From positions 331,582 through 395,581 of the forward strand of contig NZ_KZ672982.1 in the NCBI RefSeq assembly GCF_002970975.1: a DNA stretch of 64,000 nt, read 5' to 3'. Shown in pieces: positions 44,096 through 51,728 of the stretch (its first letter is position 1; every line of letters begins with the position of its first letter). The position numbers and the translations under genes were made by a program. The DNA comes from Microbacterium halophytorum (GTDB taxonomy: Bacteria > Actinomycetota > Actinomycetes > Actinomycetales > Microbacteriaceae). The notes beneath the pieces were generated by a model. That model saw nothing but the letters and a program-made list of their open reading frames with translations, did no database searches and was not told the DNA's origin.

Positions 44096-45079
44096 TCACA
44101 ACAGCTCGCGGACCGCCTCGCGCTCGGCGACGAGCTCGGCGACCGACGCGTCGATCCTGGCGCGGGACCAGGCGTCGATCTCGAGCCCCTCGACGATCCG
44201 CCACTGTCCGTCGACGGATTCCACGGGGAAGGACGACACGAGGCCTTCCGGCACCCCGTACTCGCCGTGCGAGACGACGCCCGCGCTCGTCCACCCTTCG
44301 GTGCCGCGCACCCAGTCACGCGCATGCCCGATCGCCGCGTTCGCCGCCGATGCGACGGACGACGAGCCGCGCACGTCGATGATCTCTGCGCCGCGCTTCG
44401 CGACGCGCGGGATGAACGTGTCCTCGAGCCAGCTCGGCACGTCTCCGACCCGCTCGGCGAGCGCGTCGCGCACGGGGCGCCCGTCGATCGTCGCATGCGA
44501 CACGTCGGGGAACTGCGTGGCCGAGTGGTTTCCCCAGATCGGCACGTTCCGAATGCTCGCGACCGGCGCTTCGAGAGCCGCGGCGAGCTGCGCCCTGGCA
44601 CGGTTCTCGTCGAGCCGCGTGAGCGCCGAGAAGCGCTCCGCCGGCACGCCGTCGGCCGCCGAGGCGGCGATCAGCGCATTCGTGTTCGCGGGGTTGCCGA
44701 CGACCGTGACGCGAACACCCGGCGCCGCGTTCTCGGCGATCGCGCGGCCCTGCGGCCCGAAGATGCCCGCGTTCGCGGCGAGCAGGTCTCCGCGCTCCAT
44801 GCCGGGCCCCCGAGGTCGGGCGCCCACGAGCAGCGCGAGATCGCAGCCGTCGAACGCGGTGTCGGCGCTGTCCGTCACCTCGACGTCGTCGAGCAGCGCG
44901 AACGCGCCGTCCTGCAGCTCGAGGGCGGCGCCCTCTGCGCTCTTCACACCCTGCGGGATCTCCAGCAGCCGCAGCCGCACGTGCTCCTCGGCTCCGAGCA
45001 GGTCCCCCGCCGCGATGCGGAACAGAAGCGCGTAGCCGATCTGACCGCCCGCGCCCGTGATCGTGATCGTCGTGGCCAT
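44096..45079 (-). CDS. mdh: Malate dehydrogenase
   Basis: This 327-residue NAD-dependent TCA-cycle enzyme interconverts malate and oxaloacetate. The Rossmann motif [12 protein letters not shown] is at 8-19, the substrate loop has [14 protein letters not shown] contacts are in [10 protein letters not shown], and the active-site histidine is in [12 protein letters not shown]. The length and motifs are of the dimeric LDH-like MalDH group used by actinobacteria. It is a single gene ending at the shared terminator. Confidence 0.95.
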   Translation of the reverse strand: MATTITITGAGGQIGYALLFRIAAGDLLGAEEHVRLRLLEIPQGVKSAEGAALELQDGAFALLDDVEVTDSADTAFDGCDLALLVGARPRGPGMERGDLLAANAGIFGPQGRAIAENAAPGVRVTVVGNPANTNALIAASAADGVPAERFSALTRLDENRARAQLAAALEAPVASIRNVPIWGNHSATQFPDVSHATIDGRPVRDALAERVGDVPSWLEDTFIPRVAKRGAEIIDVRGSSSVASAANAAIGHARDWVRGTEGWTSAGVVSHGEYGVPEGLVSSFPVESVDGQWRIVEGLEIDAWSRARIDASVAELVAEREAVRELL

Positions 45080-45172
45080 GCGGCCACCCTACGCGTGCCG
45101 CCCCGCTTCGCGGGCCGCCGCAGCCCGTCGGGTCGCGGGGCGCGCCGCCCCGCGCGCGGAGAGCGGCTCGGC

Positions 45173-45691
45173 TCAGCGCCCGCCGAGCTCGGGATGCTCG
45201 ACGAGGATCGTGGAGCGGGTGTGCCGCACGGCCGCCTCCGCGTCGCGGAGCGCTTCGCGGTGATAGTCCGGGCGGGGGTTCTGCCCGTGCTCGTGGGCGC
45301 CCTCTCCCCCGTTGCGGCCGCCGTAGGGACGGCCGTGGTCGGAAGCCTCGGCGCGCCAGAACACGAACTCCCACCCGCCGATCGTGAACCGTGCCCCGCT
45401 GCGGAGCGTCTCCGTGCGCTCGTTCGGGTTCTCGGGCGCCGCGTTCATCTCCCCCTCACCGTGCATCGTGAGGACGAACTCGTCGTACTCGTTGTGCACG
45501 ATCGTGGCGTGGTGCGGCTCGGCGCCCGGAACGATCAGCTCCATATCGGGTGCGGCGCCGAGGCGCACGGTTCCGGACACCAGCGCGAAGTCCATCCGAT
45601 GGTCGCTGCGCCGGATGCTCAGGTGCGGGTTCCCTGAGCCCCACGGCCCGTGCGTAGTCGTGGTCTGCGGCGCTGTCATCTGCTTGCTCAT
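45173..45691 (-). CDS. FHA-like domain protein
   Basis: This 172-residue soluble protein has a central FHA-like beta sandwich (GTVRLGAAPDMELIVPGAEP, HHATIVHNEYDEFVLTMHG), where FHA proteins carry the GR...SRxH phosphothreonine site; here the SRxH part reads EPHHATI. A Gly/His/Glu-rich linker and a short helical tail follow. Phosphopeptide binding is possible but unproven. The ATG at 45691 is used; an upstream reading would have unnatural composition. It is divergent from cofD. Confidence 0.7.
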   Translation of the reverse strand: MSKQMTAPQTTTTHGPWGSGNPHLSIRRSDHRMDFALVSGTVRLGAAPDMELIVPGAEPHHATIVHNEYDEFVLTMHGEGEMNAAPENPNERTETLRSGARFTIGGWEFVFWRAEASDHGRPYGGRNGGEGAHEHGQNPRPDYHREALRDAEAAVRHTRSTILVEHPELGGR

Positions 45692-45823
45692 GACGCCCTC
45701 CTCGGCATCGGCGGCGCGCGTCGCGGCGCCTTCGACGACGACGGCGTCGCGGCGGCACCTCCATTCTACGCTCGTGCGCCTCCCGGCGGCAGTGACCGGG
45801 CGTCGCGCTCCCCGTCGAGCGGC

Positions 45824-45829
45824 TAGCGT
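45824..45829 (+). promoter_or_regulatory. -10 box of a likely leaderless cofD transcript
   Basis: TAGCGT ends seven bases before the ATG of cofD, without a ribosome-binding site. No matching -35 was recognised. Confidence 0.55.
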
Positions 45830-45836
45830 TGACGGC

Positions 45837-46808
45837 ATGCGGATCACGATCATCGGAGGGGGCGTCGGGTGCGCCCGATTCGTCTCGGGCGTGCGCGAAT
45901 GGGCTCGCGGTTCGGGCGAGGAGCACCGCATCGACGTCGTGGTGAACACCGCCGACGACTGGTGGGTCTCTGGCCTGCGCATCGCCCCCGACCACGACAG
46001 CCTCCTCTACGCGCTCGCCGGCGTGAACGACGCCGACCGCGGATGGGGGCGCGACGGCGAGAGCGAGCGCGTATCGGGTGAGCTCGCCTCGTGGGGAACG
46101 GCCCCGGAATGGTTCACGCTCGGCGACCTCGACCTCGGCACGCACATCGCGCGCACGGCGTGGCTGCGCGAGGGCCGGACCGTCTCGGAGGTGTACCGCC
46201 GCCTCGGCGAGCGGTGGGACCTCGGCGTCACCCTCCACCCGGCGACCGACGACGAGATCGACACGCGCGTCGAACTCGCCGACGGCGACGACATCCACTT
46301 CCAGGAGTGGTGGGTGCGCCATCGCGCGGGCCTCGCGGCGACGGGCTTCCGGCAGCAGGGCATCGAGTCCGCCGCCCCCACCGACGGCGCGCTCGGGGCG
46401 ATCGCGCTCGCCGACGTCGTCCTGATCGCACCGTCGAACCCGATCGTCTCCGTCGGACCGGTCCTGGCCGTGCCCGGAATGCGCGAGGCGCTCGCCGATG
46501 CGCCGGCGCCGATCGTCGGCGTCTCGGGGATCATCGGCGGCGCGGTCGTGCGCGGCATGGCTGACACGTGCCTCTCGATCGTGGGCGTCGAGGCGTCCGC
46601 AGAAGCGGTGGCACGGCACTACGGCGCCCGCGGCGCCGGCGGCCTGCTCGACGGCTGGCTCGTCGACGAGACCGATGCCCGCGCCATTGAGCCGCTCGCG
46701 GCATCCGGGATCGACACCCGCGCCGTTCCGCTGTGGATGCGCGACGCCGGAACTTCGGCGAGGCTCGCCGCCGACGCACTCGCCCTCGCGTCCGACGTCC
46801 GGCGGTAG
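45837..46808 (+). CDS. cofD: 2-phospho-L-lactate transferase-like protein (coenzyme F420 synthesis)
   Basis: This 323-residue CofD-family enzyme forms the F420-0 or dehydro-F420-0 intermediate by joining the deazaflavin Fo to a phospholactyl or phosphoenolpyruvyl group. Motifs are MRITIIGGGVGCARFVSGVR, NTADDWWVSGLRIAPDHDSL, APSNPIVSVGPVL and VSGIIGG. It implies that this organism makes or once made F420. The usual partners fbiB (cofE) and fbiC are not adjacent. The start follows TAGCGT by seven bases (leaderless). Confidence 0.92.
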   Translation: MRITIIGGGVGCARFVSGVREWARGSGEEHRIDVVVNTADDWWVSGLRIAPDHDSLLYALAGVNDADRGWGRDGESERVSGELASWGTAPEWFTLGDLDLGTHIARTAWLREGRTVSEVYRRLGERWDLGVTLHPATDDEIDTRVELADGDDIHFQEWWVRHRAGLAATGFRQQGIESAAPTDGALGAIALADVVLIAPSNPIVSVGPVLAVPGMREALADAPAPIVGVSGIIGGAVVRGMADTCLSIVGVEASAEAVARHYGARGAGGLLDGWLVDETDARAIEPLAASGIDTRAVPLWMRDAGTSARLAADALALASDVRR

Positions 46809-46869
46809 CGCGGGCCGGCTTCGACTGCGCGCCCGGACGGCGGGCTCCAGCCGAACCCTGTGAGTCTGC

Positions 46870-46898
46870 TTGACGCGGCCCCGCGGCGCCGGTAGCGT
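46870..46898 (+). promoter_or_regulatory. Promoter of cassette copy 1
   Basis: TTGACG (46870-46875), 17 bases, TAGCGT (46893-46898). Both hexamers and the spacing are identical to the promoter of cassette copy 2 at 55232-55260. Confidence 0.75.
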
Positions 46899-46961
46899 CT
46901 CTTCTCGCACCTGCACGATTCGGGCCCACCGCCCGCGGAGCCTCGGAGGGAGGCGGTACCC

Positions 46962-47051
46962 ATGATGATCACTCTGATCAATATCGGCGCGCTGTCCCCG
47001 GCTCCGCGCGGGGCCCGCAGGCGCGCGTTCGCAGGCGGGGCCGCCCGCTAG
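46962..47051 (+). CDS. Met-Met-Ile leader-like peptide, cassette copy 1
   Basis: This 29-residue peptide (MMITLINIGALSPAPRGARR, ending AFAGGAAR) has a hydrophobic start and basic end. A strong ribosome site (GGAGGGAGG) precedes it and the promoter is about 60 bases upstream. A similar peptide (MMIPTMVSAP..., basic end) occupies the same place in the second cassette at 55.3 kb. I read it as a real short gene or regulatory leader peptide; no function is known. Confidence 0.6.
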   Translation: MMITLINIGALSPAPRGARRRAFAGGAAR

Positions 47052-47258
47052 CGAGAACCCTCGGCCGCGGCGCCGATCGGTGCGCCGCCCCGCGCTGTTC
47101 GCTCGCGCACGACCGCTCCGGTGTCCGCTTCCGCCGACGCCGGACGCCGCCGCCGCGACGCCCCTTCGATCCGTGTCGCGCCCGCATCGACACGCCGCCC
47201 CGCGCGGGCCGCGCGCCGTCGATCCTTCTCAGCTCACCCCTTTCCTCAGGAGAACCCC

Positions 47259-47525
47259 GTGCCGGACCTCGCCACCTCCCATCCCCCGAGTACCACCGCG
47301 CCCGAGCCCGCCGCCGCTCTCCGCGGCCGTTCCCCGAGAACCGCGCTGCCCGCGCGCATCGCCATGCGCCTCGGCATGCTCCTGCTCATCTGGGGCACAC
47401 AGCCGGCCGCCCGGGACCGCGGATTCGCCGCCCACGGCGACCCCGCGACTTCGCGGCGCCCGGATGCGGCCGAGCTGCGCTCGCTGCCGACCCAGGGCTG
47501 GCAGCATCCGCCGTTCATCGGCTGA
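47259..47525 (+). CDS. Small hydrophobic-core protein, cassette copy 1
   Basis: This 88-residue protein has a Pro/Ser/Thr-rich N-terminus, a segment ALPARIAMRLGMLLLIWGTQ that could be a membrane or amphipathic helix, and a polar tail. The core resembles ALDRMVMRIAVAMLIWSTRP in the protein of the second cassette (55657-55956). AGGAG lies seven bases before the GTG. It follows the short peptide gene by 207 bases in the same transcript. Its stop codon is the first arm of a terminator. I know no characterised relative. Confidence 0.65.
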   Translation: MPDLATSHPPSTTAPEPAAALRGRSPRTALPARIAMRLGMLLLIWGTQPAARDRGFAAHGDPATSRRPDAAELRSLPTQGWQHPPFIG

Positions 47526-47562
47526 CCGTCGGCGGGGCGCCGCCGCGCCCCGCCGACGGTCA
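47523..47562. terminator. Terminator built from two converging stop codons
   Basis: An 18-base perfect stem (47523-47540 with 47545-47562), loop CGCC, begins with the TGA of the small plus-strand gene and ends with the TGA of the minus-strand GyrI-like gene. It ends both transcripts. Confidence 0.88.
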
Positions 47563-48180
47563 GACTCGAGCGACCGGCTGGCGCAGGATCGTGCGGAGCT
47601 TCTCGGGCGCGGTGCGCCGCGGGTCGCTGAGGTACACCTCGTGGTGCCGCCCCGTCGGTACGAGGCCGCCGCTCGGAAGGAACTCGGTGTGCATCCGCTC
47701 GAGCACGGGCCCCTCATCGTCGTACGACCCGACGTGCAGCGTCTGCGCGCACAGCCCTTCGCGGAGCTCTTCGATGCGCAGGTCGTCGAGCCGTTCCGGC
47801 GCGCCCTTCGCGGCAACCGCGGCGACCGCCGACTCGGCATCGGCCTCCCGCAGCCATTCCGGGATCAGCAGCAGCATGGTCCAGGACCAGCGGGATTTGT
47901 CCCGCGACGTCGTGAAGCTCGCCATGTCGTCGGCCCACCACAGCCCCTCGAGCGGCGGCACGACGTAGTCGCGCCCGAGCTCGCGCCTGCTCGCGAACTT
48001 CATCGCATACGCCACCGGATACAGCGCGGCGAGCGCCTCTCGATAGGCCGGGGCCGTGTTCGGGTCGCCAGCGCCGTCCACCGCGAGGTAGCGCTGCGGC
48101 GCGAGCTCGAGCAGGCGGAACTCCCCCGCTGCGGCCCGGTAGCCGTCGAGCGACGTCTTCACGTCGAGCTTGTCGCTCAT
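47560..48180 (-). CDS. GyrI-like (effector-binding/SOUL-fold) small-molecule-binding protein
   Basis: This 206-residue single-domain protein has MSDKLDVKTSLDGYRAAAGE, then FRLLELAPQRYLAVDGAGDP, a long VVPPLEGLWWADD segment, and the late GLCAQTLHVGSYDDEGPVLE of the GyrI-like family. Such proteins bind or hydrolyse small hydrophobic ligands; some are effector domains of regulators. No DNA-binding domain is attached. The ATG at 48180 is used. Convergent with the small cassette gene and sharing its terminator. Confidence 0.85.
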   Translation of the reverse strand: MSDKLDVKTSLDGYRAAAGEFRLLELAPQRYLAVDGAGDPNTAPAYREALAALYPVAYAMKFASRRELGRDYVVPPLEGLWWADDMASFTTSRDKSRWSWTMLLLIPEWLREADAESAVAAVAAKGAPERLDDLRIEELREGLCAQTLHVGSYDDEGPVLERMHTEFLPSGGLVPTGRHHEVYLSDPRRTAPEKLRTILRQPVARV

Positions 48181-48268
48181 CCGGCGCCCGACGTGCGTCG
48201 TCGCATCGCGCTGATGCGGAGAGCTTCGGGCATAGGGCGATTCTCACACGGCCGCGGGCAGCCGCGCG

Positions 48269-49102
48269 CTATACCCGATACACGGGCCATTCGGCGCCGA
48301 CGGCGAAGCTGGCGGCGATGAGCACCGCGGTCGCGAGCACGACGACGAGGTCGAGCCAGCCGAAGCGGAGCCCGGCGATGCGGATGCGACGGCCACGGCC
48401 GTCGATCGTCGCGAACGTGAAGCCGCGCGCCTCGAGCGCTTCCACTGTCGTCCGCACCGACTTCGCCGTGTTGAGGAAGATCGGGTAGAACGCACGCACC
48501 GCGAGCGTCGCCCAGTGCGCGACGTACCGCCACCCGAGGAATCCGGCCTTCTCGGGCGGCGCCTGGCGCAGGCGGTAGCCCTCCATCACGGTCGAGAACT
48601 CCTCGACGAGGATCGGCATCATCCGGTAGCCGTACGACACGGCGAAGGCGATCGTCGGCGGGCAGCGCAGGGCGAGGAGCGCATCGGAGAGCTTCTCGGG
48701 GTCGAGGGAGACGAACGCAGCCAGGCTCGCGAGCGAGACGACGCCGATCTTCATCGTCACTTCCGTGAGGGCCACGAACGTCGTGAAGTCGCCGCCGAAC
48801 AGGGTCGCGGCCAGCACGAGGTACACGAGTTCGAACCCGAGCCCGATCACGAACAGGCCGAGCACGAGCGGGCCGACGCGCGCGACGGCGACCGAGGCGA
48901 CGCCCAGCACGAACAGGCACGCGATCGTCGTGAGGTTGTGGGTGAACCAGGGCGCGAGTGCGAGCAGGACGTACCACGCGAGGACGGCGCGCGGATCCAT
49001 CGCGGCGAAGAGGCCGCCGCGGGTCGAGTAGGCGGTGCGGATGAGCTCGAGCTTGATCCATTCGACGCTCAGCACATCGCGCTGCTTGCGGGTGACGCTC
49101 AT
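48269..49102 (-). CDS. ecfT: ECF transporter transmembrane subunit (EcfT)
   Basis: This 277-residue membrane protein has five to six hydrophobic segments and a cytoplasmic coupling region with YRLRQAPPEK and the EcfT signature VEALEARGFTF. It links the ATPases to the substrate-binding S subunit. Its start overlaps the ATPase gene by four bases, and the S subunit is encoded upstream in the same operon, so this is a dedicated ECF system. Confidence 0.88.
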   Translation of the reverse strand: MSVTRKQRDVLSVEWIKLELIRTAYSTRGGLFAAMDPRAVLAWYVLLALAPWFTHNLTTIACLFVLGVASVAVARVGPLVLGLFVIGLGFELVYLVLAATLFGGDFTTFVALTEVTMKIGVVSLASLAAFVSLDPEKLSDALLALRCPPTIAFAVSYGYRMMPILVEEFSTVMEGYRLRQAPPEKAGFLGWRYVAHWATLAVRAFYPIFLNTAKSVRTTVEALEARGFTFATIDGRGRRIRIAGLRFGWLDLVVVLATAVLIAASFAVGAEWPVYRV

Positions 49103-50805
49103 GCGGGCACCTCCGTGCGTGTGAGTGCGGCCGCGAACTCGGCGACCGTGAGGGGAACCGGGTCCATGCCGAGAGTCCGGCCGAGCTGCACGACCTGCGG
49201 CGGCACCAGGCGCGCGCGCCCGAGCAGGTCGTCATCCGCGAACAAGGCGCGCGGCGTCGTGTCGGCGACGATCCGCCCCGCCTCGAGCGCGATCACGCGG
49301 GTCGCCCACTCCGAGACGAGGTGCATGTCGTGAGTCGCGATGACCGTGCACGAGATCACCCCGTCCAGCTCGGCGAGCATGTCGATGACGTCGTCACGGC
49401 TCGCCACGTCGAGGCTCGCCGTCGGCTCGTCGAGCAGCAGGAGCGCCGGCCGCATCGCGAGGCCGATCGCAAGGGTGGCGCGCCGCTGCTGCCCGCCCGA
49501 GAGCGTGCGGCCGTCGCGATCGGCGAACTCGGTCAGGCGCACGCTGTCGAGGATCCGCTCGACGATCGCCGTCGCTTCCGGGTCCTTCCGGCTGCGCGGG
49601 AACAGCTCGGCATCGGCGCGCACCGATTCCTTGAGGAACATCCGTTCCGGCTGCTGGTAGAGGTAGGCGGCCTTCTCGGCGAGGCGGCCCGCGCGCGAAC
49701 CACGAGTGTTCGCGCCGTCGAGCACGACCTCACCCGACCGGGGCACGTGGATCCCCGCGAGCAGCCGCATGAGCGTGGTCTTGCCGGCGCCGTTGCCGCC
49801 GATGATCGCGACGCGGTCGCCCTCGCGGAGGGACAGGTCGAGATCGTCGATGACGGACTGGACCTCGCCCGACACGCTGCGGAACCCGTGAGAGACGCCG
49901 TGCGCCTCGACGACGACGGCTCGCTCCGCTCGCTCCGCTCGCGCCTCAGCCGGCTCCGCCGGGGCATCCGGTGCGATGGCGCGCGTCGCGCGGATGCGTT
50001 CCGCCGCCGCGTCGACGGAACGCGCGACACCGCCGACGCCGGCGGCGCGCAGCGCGTCGACGATCTGGGGTGCGGGGATGCCGTGATCGGCGAGCTCCCC
50101 GGCGCGCTCGAGCGCCTCCCCCGCCGGCAGGTGCCAGACGGGCGCGCCGTCGCTCATCAGCACGACCGACCGCGCGTACTGGGCGATGAACTCGGCGTGA
50201 TGCTCGATCGTGATGACCGTGATCCCGCGCTCTCTGTTCAGCGCCGTGAGCTGCTCGTAGACCTCGTGCGCCGCGGCGGGGTCGAGCTCGGCGACGGGCT
50301 CGTCGACGACGATCACCTCCGGCCGCATCGCAAGCACGGAGGCGAGCGCGACGCGGTGCGCCTGCCCTCCCGAGAGCTGCCACACGAAGCGGTCGGCGAG
50401 GTGCGAGACGCCCACCGCGGCGAGCGCCTCGTCCGTGCGCTCCGCGTGGTCGTCGAATCCGAAGTTGATCGGCCCGAACGCGACCTCATCGCGCACCGTC
50501 GGCCGCACGAGCTGGTTCTGGAAGTCCTGGTAGACGTAGCCGACGGTCCACGACAGGCGCGCGACCGAGGATCCCCAGGTGTCCTCCCCCGCGATGCTCA
50601 CGGTCCCGGCGAACTCGCCCGACCAGTAGTGGGGCACGAGCCCGTTGAAGGTCTTGCAGAGCGTCGTCTTGCCGGATCCGTTGCCGCCCACGATCGCGAC
50701 GAAGTCGCCGCGCTCGATCGTCAGGTCGACGTTGCGCAGGGTATCGCGCTCGGCGCCGGGGTACCGGAAGCTGAGGTCGCGCACCTCGATGATCGGCCCG
50801 GACAT
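49099..50805 (-). CDS. ECF transporter ATPase, fused double ABC domain (EcfA)
   Basis: This 568-residue protein contains two ABC ATPase domains. The first has Walker A GGNGSGKTT, signature QLSGGQAHRVALAS and Walker B VIVVDEPVAELDP. The second has GGNGAGKTT, TLSGGQQRRATLAIG and LLLLDEPTASLDV. A linker rich in Ala/Glu/Arg joins them. Most ECF systems use two separate ATPases (EcfA and EcfA'); a fused pair is common in actinobacteria. The ATG shares a base with the S-subunit stop (TGATG at 50807-50803). Confidence 0.93.
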   Translation of the reverse strand: MSGPIIEVRDLSFRYPGAERDTLRNVDLTIERGDFVAIVGGNGSGKTTLCKTFNGLVPHYWSGEFAGTVSIAGEDTWGSSVARLSWTVGYVYQDFQNQLVRPTVRDEVAFGPINFGFDDHAERTDEALAAVGVSHLADRFVWQLSGGQAHRVALASVLAMRPEVIVVDEPVAELDPAAAHEVYEQLTALNRERGITVITIEHHAEFIAQYARSVVLMSDGAPVWHLPAGEALERAGELADHGIPAPQIVDALRAAGVGGVARSVDAAAERIRATRAIAPDAPAEPAEARAERAERAVVVEAHGVSHGFRSVSGEVQSVIDDLDLSLREGDRVAIIGGNGAGKTTLMRLLAGIHVPRSGEVVLDGANTRGSRAGRLAEKAAYLYQQPERMFLKESVRADAELFPRSRKDPEATAIVERILDSVRLTEFADRDGRTLSGGQQRRATLAIGLAMRPALLLLDEPTASLDVASRDDVIDMLAELDGVISCTVIATHDMHLVSEWATRVIALEAGRIVADTTPRALFADDDLLGRARLVPPQVVQLGRTLGMDPVPLTVAEFAAALTRTEVPA

Positions 50806-51704
50806 CAGCGCTCTCGCGCGCCGCGCCGCTTGCGCCACACCGCGAACAGGATGCTCGCGATGATCAGGACGACCACGATCGCACCGACGCTCACCCAGAG
50901 GAAGCCGTCGCCGAACTGCTCGCGGAAGTCGCCCTCGACGGACCCGACCTCGACGTCCCAGGCCTCGAGGAAGGCGAAGAAGAAGGATCCGATGCCGGCC
51001 AGGATCGCGACCGCCACGAACCAGCCGGCGCGCGGCACGGAACCGGGGATCCTCCTGCCCGGCTCCCGCGGCTGCAGCCCGAGCATCGGCTCGATGCGGC
51101 GGTAGAGGGCGGGGATGAGCCAGAGCGCGGGGATCGCGCCGAACAGCACGCCCGACATCAGCAGGTCGACGACGAAGCCGATGCCTTCGAGCAGAAGGAC
51201 CGACTCCGGCAGTCCCTGGACGAACTCGGCGTCCTCCACACCGACCCACACTTTGGCGAGGTCGACGGCCGCCGAGAGGAACTTGTCGATTCCGACGACG
51301 AGAAGGGAGCCGAGGACGATCTGCCCGCGGCTGAGCGGGTTCCGGATGACGGATCCGGCGATGTAGATCGCGAGGAACATCTGGATGAAGCCCTCGACCT
51401 CGGCGAGGCCGGAGAAGTCGCCCATCAGCAGGTCGGTGAAGATGATCTCGCCGAGCGGGGCACCCAGGGCGACCCAGAAGGGGCTCACGAGCGCCGCAAG
51501 CGTGATCGGGACGAACACGAAGTAGCTCACGGAGAAGTCGACGGGCCCGATCGTGATGTCGGGGATCACCTCGAGGATGATGTTCGACAGCCCGAACAGG
51601 GCCATCGAGAGCACGAACACCATGAGGTTCTGCGGCGTGTTCGTCGTCTGGGCGCCGCCTCCGCGCAGCTCGCCGCGGCGGACATCGGTCTGGGAGAGGG
51701 ACAT
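50805..51704 (-). CDS. ECF transporter substrate-specific (S) subunit, unknown substrate
   Basis: This 299-residue protein starts MSLSQTDVRRGELRGGGAQT and has about eight membrane segments (NLMVFVLSMALFGLSNIILE, FVFVPITLAALVSPFWVALG, FIQMFLAIYIAGS). At about 300 residues it is longer than typical 180-220-residue S subunits, with an extra C-terminal pair of membrane helices. No AxxxN or other vitamin-specific motif was recognised. The neighbouring LacI regulator and HAD phosphatase-like protein hint at a sugar-derived or phosphorylated metabolite rather than a vitamin (inference). Confidence 0.8.
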   Translation of the reverse strand: MSLSQTDVRRGELRGGGAQTTNTPQNLMVFVLSMALFGLSNIILEVIPDITIGPVDFSVSYFVFVPITLAALVSPFWVALGAPLGEIIFTDLLMGDFSGLAEVEGFIQMFLAIYIAGSVIRNPLSRGQIVLGSLLVVGIDKFLSAAVDLAKVWVGVEDAEFVQGLPESVLLLEGIGFVVDLLMSGVLFGAIPALWLIPALYRRIEPMLGLQPREPGRRIPGSVPRAGWFVAVAILAGIGSFFFAFLEAWDVEVGSVEGDFREQFGDGFLWVSVGAIVVVLIIASILFAVWRKRRGARER

Positions 51705-51728
51705 CGAGGGTTCCTTTTCGGATCGGGG

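Noticed and set aside
45384..45836. Upstream extension of cofD in the same frame
   Set aside because: The frame is open back into the FHA-like gene, but cofD homology starts at MRITIIGGG and TAGCGT lies just before that ATG.
46500..47050. Minus-strand frames opposite the end of cofD and cassette copy 1
   Set aside because: No ribosome sites or motifs; the composition is that of antisense shadows.
50805..51704. Biotin or other vitamin S subunit (BioY/ThiT type)
   Set aside because: Length, topology and lack of vitamin-family motifs do not support a specific assignment.
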